Part shown: in pieces, positions 6,645-9,812 of the stretch
Layout of the letters: the number at the start of each line of letters is the position of its first letter
How positions within the stretch are numbered: position 1 is the stretch's first letter
Assembly: GCA_017403205.1 (NCBI GenBank)
Contig: JAFQOM010000072.1
Coordinates: 1-9,812 of the forward strand
Direction of reading: 5' to 3'
Length of the DNA stretch: 9,812 bases
Source: Clostridia bacterium
Lineage (GTDB): Bacteria; Bacillota_A; Clostridia; Christensenellales; UBA1242
Program-made: the position numbers and the translations under genes
Notes under the pieces: model-generated
Seen by the model: only the letters and a program-made list of their open reading frames with translations
Told to the model about the DNA's origin: nothing
The model's database searches: none

Positions 6645-7871
6645 TTATTCACATTTTAGCACTGCTTTGTGGAAAACTTTTTTGCCTTTTTTAATTTTAA
6701 TTCCTTCAGCTAAATCGTCTTTTGAAAACAATGCTAGAGCAGAAGTCACTTTTTGGCCATTTACAGAAATTCCACCCTGTTCGATAAGTCTTCTTGCTTC
6801 GCCTTTGCTTTTTGCAAGATCGCACAAAACAAGAATATCTAAGATGCCTTTTTCGGTTTCTTCGCTTTGCAAAGATATTTGCGTAGTTGGCATGTTTTCG
6901 TCAGCGCCCTCGCCGCTAAAAAGCGCATGAGAGGTTGCTTTTGCTTTTTCTGCTTCTTCTGTGCCGTGAACTAGTTCTGTTAAACTAAATGCTAAAATTT
7001 CCTTCTTTTCATTAATTCTGCTATCATCCCATGATTGCATTTCTTTAATTTGTTCAAGCGGAATAAATGTTAACATTTTTATACAATTCATAACATCGGC
7101 ATCGTCTACATTGCGCCAGTATTGAAAAAATTCAAATGGGGTAGTTTTGTTTTTATCTAGCCATACAGCGCCTGCTGCGCTTTTTCCCATTTTTTTACCT
7201 TCACTATTTAAAAGCAAATTAATTGTCATAGCATAAGCATCTTTACCTGTCTTTTTTCGAATAAGGTTAGTTCCGCCAAGCATATTGCTCCATTGGTCGT
7301 CACCACCAAATTGCATATTGCAACCGTATTTGTTGTGCAAGTATAAAAAGTCGTATGATTGCATTATCATGTAGTTAAATTCAAAAAAGCTTAACCCTCT
7401 TTCCATTCTTTGCTTGTAGCATTCTGCCCTTAACATGTTGTTTACAGAAAAGCATGTTCCTACTTCACGAAGAAGGTCAATGTATTTTAAGTCAACAAGC
7501 CAATCTGCATTGTTAACAATAATTGCTTTATCTTCGCCAAATTCAATAAAACGTTCTATTTGTTTTTTAAAGCACTCGCAATTGTGGTTAATATCTTCTT
7601 GTGTAAGCATAGCACGTAAATCTGTTCTGCCTGTAGGATCGCCAATTAAGCCTGTTCCGCCACCCAACAAAACAATAGGTTTGTTGCCTGCCATTTGAAG
7701 GCGTTTCATAAGGCATAATGCCATAAAGTGGCCAACGTGCAAAGAATCTGCTGTTGGGTCAAAACCAATATAAAATTTTGCTTTTCCTGAATTTATTAAC
7801 TCTTTTATTTCTTTTTCATCTGTTACTTGAGCAATTAATCCTCTTTCTTGTAATTCTTCAAAAATTTTCAT
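6645..7871 (-). CDS. tyrS: Tyrosyl-tRNA synthetase
   Basis: 408 residues, full length for a bacterial TyrRS, a class I enzyme that joins tyrosine to tRNA-Tyr using ATP. Visible motifs: YIGFDPTADSLHVGH with the HIGH signature as HVGH (45-48); GGGTGLIGDPTGR (70-82); the tyrosine-binding region with QSYDF (171-175) and GGDDQWSN (189-196); and the KMSKS-type loop KMGKS (227-231). A C-terminal S4 RNA-binding domain spans about 341-405 (AKSKGEARRLIEQGGISVNG). All catalytic motifs are intact. The ATG at 7869-7871 has AGGAG (7880-7884) eight bases upstream. Expression is controlled by the T-box leader upstream, whose terminator ends about 120 bases before the start. It is convergent with the GGGtGRT operon. 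Confidence 0.98.
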   Translation of the reverse strand: MKIFEELQERGLIAQVTDEKEIKELINSGKAKFYIGFDPTADSLHVGHFMALCLMKRLQMAGNKPIVLLGGGTGLIGDPTGRTDLRAMLTQEDINHNCECFKKQIERFIEFGEDKAIIVNNADWLVDLKYIDLLREVGTCFSVNNMLRAECYKQRMERGLSFFEFNYMIMQSYDFLYLHNKYGCNMQFGGDDQWSNMLGGTNLIRKKTGKDAYAMTINLLLNSEGKKMGKSAAGAVWLDKNKTTPFEFFQYWRNVDDADVMNCIKMLTFIPLEQIKEMQSWDDSRINEKKEILAFSLTELVHGTEEAEKAKATSHALFSGEGADENMPTTQISLQSEETEKGILDILVLCDLAKSKGEARRLIEQGGISVNGQKVTSALALFSKDDLAEGIKIKKGKKVFHKAVLKCE

Positions 7872-7991
7872 ATTTATTTCTCCTTTTTAATTAAGTTTTT
7901 ATATTAATAATGTTAAAGTTCTTTGTTAAAAATTTAATCAAATAATATTGTTTTAAATTTAAGGTAGGCGTGTTTAATATAGTAAATAAAA

Positions 7992-8028
7992 CAAAAAAAC
8001 CTCTATTCCACAAACTATGGAATAGAGG
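7992..8028 (-). terminator. T-box regulated terminator of the tyrS leader
   Basis: A perfect 11-bp stem, CCTCTATTCCA (8000-8010) with TGGAATAGAGG (8018-8028), has a 7-base loop and a U tract on the minus strand (7993-7999). The 5' arm CCTC also serves as the 3' side of the antiterminator, pairing with GAGG of the T-box core; this is the regulatory switch. Confidence 0.95.
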
Positions 8029-8273
8029 ACGAAATTTTATTTTCGTGGTACCACCTCATGTTTAAATATCAATATAAATTTGATATTACTCATTATGTGC
8101 AATCACACATTTAACGCTGTATCGGGCGTACCCGCCTATCCCTACTAAAATTTCAGGAAGTAGCTCCGGAATGTATTCAAATCAAAGTGTTAGCATTTTT
8201 TCACCAGGCAAATGCTCTCTAAATAACAACATTTAATTTTACTTGTTTCCTTCAAAGCCTTAACTATTATTAC
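7992..8273 (-). promoter_or_regulatory. Tyrosine T-box riboswitch (leader of tyrS)
   Basis: This fills most of the gene-free stretch 7872-8355. Read on the minus strand it has a stem I region with an AGAGAG motif (8215-8220) and a specifier loop GAATAC followed by ATTCCGG; the codon UAC (complement at 8173-8175) specifies tyrosine, matching the downstream gene. The T-box core AGGTGGTACCACG lies at 8044-8056, with UGGU (8050-8053) able to pair with the ACCA end of uncharged tRNA-Tyr. The antiterminator helix (ACGAAA with TTTCGT) is followed by the terminator (8000-8028). Uncharged tRNA-Tyr should stabilise the antiterminator and allow tyrS transcription. T-boxes are an established Firmicute class; the assignment here rests on core motif, specifier and gene together. 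Confidence 0.95.
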
Positions 8274-8279
8274 ATGGGC

Positions 8280-8308
8280 AGTTTAGCATAATAATTTTTA
8301 TTTTGCAA
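8280..8308 (-). promoter_or_regulatory. Promoter of the tyrS T-box transcript
   Basis: On the minus strand TTGCAA (8303-8308), a 17-base spacer and TAAACT (8280-8285), with an extended TG before the -10. Transcription would start near 8273, just before the stem I sequence. The -35 lies only about 15 bases beyond the tRNA terminator, so the two units are tightly packed but separate. Confidence 0.75.
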
Positions 8309-8322
8309 GAAAAATTTAAAAC

Positions 8323-8347
8323 AAAAAAACACTCGTGAGAGTGTTTT
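8323..8347 (-). terminator. Terminator of the tRNA operon
   Basis: AAAACACTC (8326-8334) pairs with GAGTGTTTT (8339-8347) around a 4-base loop. On the minus strand the stem is followed by a U-rich tract (8323-8329 and beyond). It lies nine bases after the tRNA-Glu 3' end. Confidence 0.9.
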
Positions 8348-8355
8348 CTTTATTT

Positions 8356-8430
8356 TGGTGATCCCGACGGGATTCGAACCCATGATACCGCCGTGAAAGG
8401 GCGATGTCTTAACCGCTTGACCACGGGACC
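8356..8430 (-). tRNA. tRNA-Glu (UUC anticodon)
   Basis: 75 bases including an encoded CCA (8356-8358). The acceptor arm GGTCCCG (8424-8430) pairs with CGGGATC, with one G-U wobble at the second pair. The anticodon loop CTTTCAC carries TTC, which reads GAA/GAG. The T arm has the standard TTCGAAT loop. It is the second gene of a two-tRNA transcript, 47 bases after tRNA-Met. Confidence 0.96.
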
Positions 8431-8477
8431 ACATATTGTAAAGGTTACTTAATCTTCCATTTATAAATTAAACAAAA

Positions 8478-8553
8478 TGGTAGTGGCGGTAAGATTTGAA
8501 CTTACGACCTTTCGGGTATGAACCGAATGCTATAACCCCTAAGCTACGCCACC
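8478..8553 (-). tRNA. tRNA-Met, elongator type (CAU anticodon)
   Basis: 76 bases with an encoded CCA (8478-8480). The anticodon arm TTCGG/CCGAA encloses a loop with CAT. The T arm is GTAAG/CTTAC with loop TTCAAAT. The anticodon stem lacks the three consecutive G-C pairs of initiator tRNA, and the TTCGG...CCGAA arm is typical of elongator tRNA-Met rather than the lysidine-modified tRNA-Ile2, though Ile2 cannot be fully excluded by eye. The acceptor stem GGTGGCG (8547-8553) against CGCCACT gives an unusual G1-U72 wobble, and the fourth D-stem pair is U-U. Confidence 0.92.
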
Positions 8554-8571
8554 ACAAACTAAGCATGGTGT

Positions 8572-8600
8572 ATTATAAAGTAATATTGATTTATTGTCAA
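8572..8600 (-). promoter_or_regulatory. Consensus promoter of the tRNA-Met/tRNA-Glu operon
   Basis: On the minus strand a perfect TTGACA (8595-8600), a 17-base spacer and a perfect TATAAT (8572-8577). Transcription would start near 8565, twelve bases before the mature tRNA-Met 5' end. It is the only fully consensus sigma-A promoter in the window, as expected for stable RNA. Confidence 0.93.
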
Positions 8601-8710
8601 CTATTTTTTTTAAAAAAAGATAAAAATATAGCAATATTATAGTGCAAAATGTATAAAGTTTTTAAATACAAGTATATAGTTGCAAAGGGGGATGGATAAA
8701 GAGGGTTATT

Positions 8711-8748
8711 AGGCTGTTTTAGTTGTAGTTATAAACTAAAAACAGCCT
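8711..8748. repeat. Inverted repeat over the 3' end of the nucleotidyltransferase-like gene
   Basis: AGGCTGTTTTAGTT (8711-8724) and its near-perfect complement (about 8734-8748, one extra A) form a long hairpin. It encloses the TAA stop at 8729-8731, and one arm encodes the last residues (EAVFSL). Neither side has a T tract, so it is not a standard intrinsic terminator; it may be a weak terminator or a 3'-end stabilising hairpin. The rest of 8614-8710 is AT-rich with nothing I can assign. Confidence 0.7.
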
Positions 8749-9283
8749 CATCGTTGCACTCTCCTTCGCTGTAAAGCATAATGCCTTGCTCTGGCTGATA
8801 GTTAATACTTCGTGCAATATCTAATTTTTGTTGAGTTGAAGAAAAAGAATAGTCTCTTGGCAGATAAATAACATCTATACCATATTCGCTAAGTTGTTGC
8901 TCAAATTTTTCCCATCTTTCAACACCTGCTATTTGTTTAGGAGTCATTTCCTCTGGGTTAGGGTATGTTGATTTTAAATATTCGTCGCATGAAAACAACA
9001 CATCAACATCATGTTCTAAGCACATTTGTAATTTTGAATATAAGTTATCTTGAGGTATTGCCTTGGAAACACTTTTAAGCTCGCTAATAATTGCAATTCT
9101 TTGTTCAAATGGAATAGACGGTTTATGATGTTTGTATTCTTCAATAACATCGTCGGTAGAAACTGCCACGATTAATTCTTCACACATTCCAGAAGCTGTT
9201 TTTAGTGATTCTATATGCTTTATATGTAAAGAATCAAAAGCTCCGGTATATAATCCTCTTTTATAATATTTTTTGTCGTTCAC
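8729..9283 (-). CDS. TagD-like nucleotidyltransferase-fold protein with altered HxGH motif
   Basis: 184 residues. It resembles the cytidylyltransferase-like family that includes glycerol-3-phosphate cytidylyltransferase (TagD), which activates small phosphorylated alcohols with CTP: GLYTGAFDSLHIKH at the start (10-23), the strand LIVAVSTDD (37-45), KPSIPFEQRIAII (54-66), the strand DVLFSCDEY (94-102) and the C-terminal FSSTQQK (147-153), matching the usual ISST-x-IR. Two motifs deviate: the nucleotide-binding HxGH reads HIKH (20-23), with Lys for Gly, and the usual GDD-W reads SCDEY. There is also an insertion of about 25 residues (103-130) and an acidic tail. Activity may be altered or lost. 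The start is GTG (9281-9283), supported by GGGGG six bases upstream; the next Met (33) would remove the signature. No cell-wall or lipid genes lie beside it, so the substrate is unknown. Confidence 0.75.
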   Translation of the reverse strand: MNDKKYYKRGLYTGAFDSLHIKHIESLKTASGMCEELIVAVSTDDVIEEYKHHKPSIPFEQRIAIISELKSVSKAIPQDNLYSKLQMCLEHDVDVLFSCDEYLKSTYPNPEEMTPKQIAGVERWEKFEQQLSEYGIDVIYLPRDYSFSSTQQKLDIARSINYQPEQGIMLYSEGECNDEAVFSL

Positions 9284-9288
9284 AACAA

Positions 9289-9294
9289 GCCCCC
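9289..9294 (-). promoter_or_regulatory. Ribosome binding site setting the GTG start
   Basis: GGGGG (9290-9294 on the minus strand) lies six bases before the GTG at 9281-9283. It decides the start of the nucleotidyltransferase-like gene, since no ATG upstream in frame is better placed and a later ATG would delete the catalytic signature. Confidence 0.65.
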
Positions 9295-9306
9295 AAAAAA
9301 GTAAAA

Positions 9307-9372
9307 ATATCTAAAAAAAATTTAAAAAAGCTTGAGGATAAATCCCCAAACTTTTTGCTTATTTTTAGATAT
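9307..9372. repeat. Large two-part hairpin before the nucleotidyltransferase-like gene
   Basis: A perfect 11-bp outer repeat, ATATCTAAAAA (9307-9317) with TTTTTAGATAT (9362-9372), encloses an inner imperfect hairpin (about 9325-9356; AAAAAG, TTG and GGAT paired with ATCC, CAA and CTTTTT, two mismatches). On the minus strand the inner hairpin is followed by a long U-rich run, so it looks like a terminator. It lies only 24 bases from the GTG start, leaving no room for a promoter between, so transcripts of that gene must cross it. Confidence 0.6.
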
Positions 9373-9387
9373 AGTTATATGTGTATG

Positions 9388-9413
9388 AAAAAAGTGTTTT
9401 GAAGAACACCTTC
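9388..9413 (-). terminator. Terminator-like hairpin in the leader
   Basis: On the minus strand AAGGTGTT (9405-9412) pairs with AACACTTT (9391-9398, one G-U pair) around loop CTTCAA and runs into a T tract (9388-9393). It would end transcripts from the small lipoprotein gene or from the promoter at 9470-9498. An alternative stem, TTTGAAG (9410-9416) with CTTCAAA (9398-9404), overlaps it and cannot form at the same time. Confidence 0.6.
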
Positions 9414-9469
9414 AAATTTGTTAAAGAATATTGAACCTGAAAAAACAAATTTACTTTTCATTACGTTTA

Positions 9470-9498
9470 TTTTTATCACAGTTTTTTATTATTGTCAA
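9470..9498 (-). promoter_or_regulatory. Candidate promoter of the nucleotidyltransferase-like gene leader
   Basis: On the minus strand a perfect TTGACA (9493-9498), a 17-base spacer and TAAAAA (9470-9475) with an extended TG before it. The predicted start near 9463 would give a leader of about 180 bases, or a short RNA of about 75 bases if transcription stops at the hairpin at 9388-9413. The -10 is weak. Confidence 0.5.
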
Positions 9499-9544
9499 AT
9501 TTTAAAATAAAATGTAGAAAAATATTATAAATTGTTTATATATT

Positions 9545-9766
9545 TTAGGGGCTTTTTCTTGGTGCTAAACTTACACCTCCACTATTGTCTCCAGCTTTCA
9601 TATCAACTGCTGACATAACAGCAACTGCCTGAGATGAAAACTTAGCAAACTCTGGGTTTTTTTCTCCATCATCTCCACTAGGAGGAGTTGGTCCACAAGC
9701 TGTTAACGCAAATATAAATGGAACAACTAACAAAAATGAAAATAGATATTTAAAAAACTTTCTCAT
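9545..9766 (-). CDS. Small predicted lipoprotein, possibly truncated
   Basis: 73 residues. The N-terminus is a clear lipoprotein signal: basic MRKFFKY, a hydrophobic stretch (8-20) and the lipobox LTAC with the lipidated Cys24, followed by a Pro/Gly/Asp-rich linker (GPTPPSGDDGEKNP). The rest (38-73), with FSSQAVAVMSAVDM, matches nothing I recognise. After export and cleavage it would be a 50-residue protein anchored to the outer face of the membrane. The start at 9764-9766 is supported by AAGGGAAG (around 9776-9783) nine bases upstream. It is short for a substrate-binding or surface lipoprotein and ends abruptly in GGVSLAPRKSP; the downstream DNA is AT-rich and non-coding in all frames I read, so either it is genuinely small or the remainder has been deleted. 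Its promoter is probably at or beyond the right edge. Confidence 0.7.
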   Translation of the reverse strand: MRKFFKYLFSFLLVVPFIFALTACGPTPPSGDDGEKNPEFAKFSSQAVAVMSAVDMKAGDNSGGVSLAPRKSP

Positions 9767-9812
9767 ATCCCTTTACTTCCCTTTTTTATATATCTTTCAT
9801 CATCCGATTTAT

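Noticed and set aside
6667..6930. Plus-strand open frame of 87 codons inside tyrS
   Set aside because: It is a shadow of the S4-domain coding region on the opposite strand, without a ribosome site.
8693..8711. A six-codon frame (MDKEGY) after AAAGGGGG on the plus strand
   Set aside because: The spacing between the purine run and ATG is effectively zero and the peptide is too short to support.
9205..9402. Plus-strand 65-codon frame across the nucleotidyltransferase-like gene start and its leader
   Set aside because: The translation is low-complexity Lys/Ile-rich, it lacks a ribosome site and overlaps the hairpins.
9373..9460. A 28-codon minus-strand reading frame beginning MKSKFVFSG inside the leader, as a leader peptide
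   Set aside because: There is no Shine-Dalgarno site before the ATG and no run of regulatory codons; the overlapping hairpins explain the region better.
1..9812. Use of TGA as tryptophan (Mollicutes-type code), considered because no gene ends in TGA
   Set aside because: Tryptophans at conserved positions use TGG, no in-frame TGA is needed to complete any gene, and avoiding TGA stops is normal at this base composition.
1..9812. CRISPR array, insertion sequence or phage attachment site next to the tRNA genes
   Set aside because: No regularly spaced repeats, transposase or integrase frame, or duplicated tRNA 3' end is visible.

Overview
This is an AT-rich window (G+C roughly 30% by eye). It uses the standard code: all stops seen are TAA or TAG, and tryptophan is TGG. 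Shine-Dalgarno sites are strong (AGGGGG, AAGGGAAG, AGGAG), intrinsic hairpin/U-tract terminators are common, and tyrS is preceded by a T-box leader. Together this points to a low-GC Gram-positive (Firmicutes) chromosome, most likely an uncultured Clostridia-type anaerobe. That assignment is inference. I see no insertion sequence, phage gene or CRISPR array; it looks like core housekeeping chromosome with a few unusual genes.

Layout, left to right: (1) The 3' part of a MntP-type manganese exporter runs off the left edge. (2) A 418-residue protein appears to fuse a metallo-beta-lactamase-fold hydrolase to a GNAT-like domain whose acetyl-CoA loop is degraded; it has its own promoter and terminator. 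(3) typA/bipA, a translational GTPase, shares a bidirectional terminator with (4) a convergent membrane protein carrying a TrkA-C domain. (5) Back-to-back promoters then lead rightward into a two-gene operon: a NifU/IscU-like scaffold protein and the 'GGGtGRT' protein, a conserved family of unknown function. (6) tyrS lies on the minus strand behind a T-box leader with a UAC (Tyr) specifier and its own promoter. (7) Just upstream on the same strand is a tRNA-Met(CAU), tRNA-Glu(UUC) pair with a perfect consensus promoter and a terminator. (8) A minus-strand gene encodes a TagD-like nucleotidyltransferase-fold protein with an altered HxGH motif, preceded by a 260-base AU-rich leader containing overlapping hairpins. 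(9) A small lipoprotein gene sits at the right edge.

The genes are mostly independent units joined by convergent terminators. Translation is the main theme: typA, tyrS with its tRNA-sensing leader, and two tRNAs. The strongest candidates for undescribed biology are the NifU-like/GGGtGRT operon (a recognised pair without a known reaction), the hydrolase-GNAT fusion, and the leader before the nucleotidyltransferase gene, where three stems compete for the same bases. No entirely new system is proven by the sequence alone.
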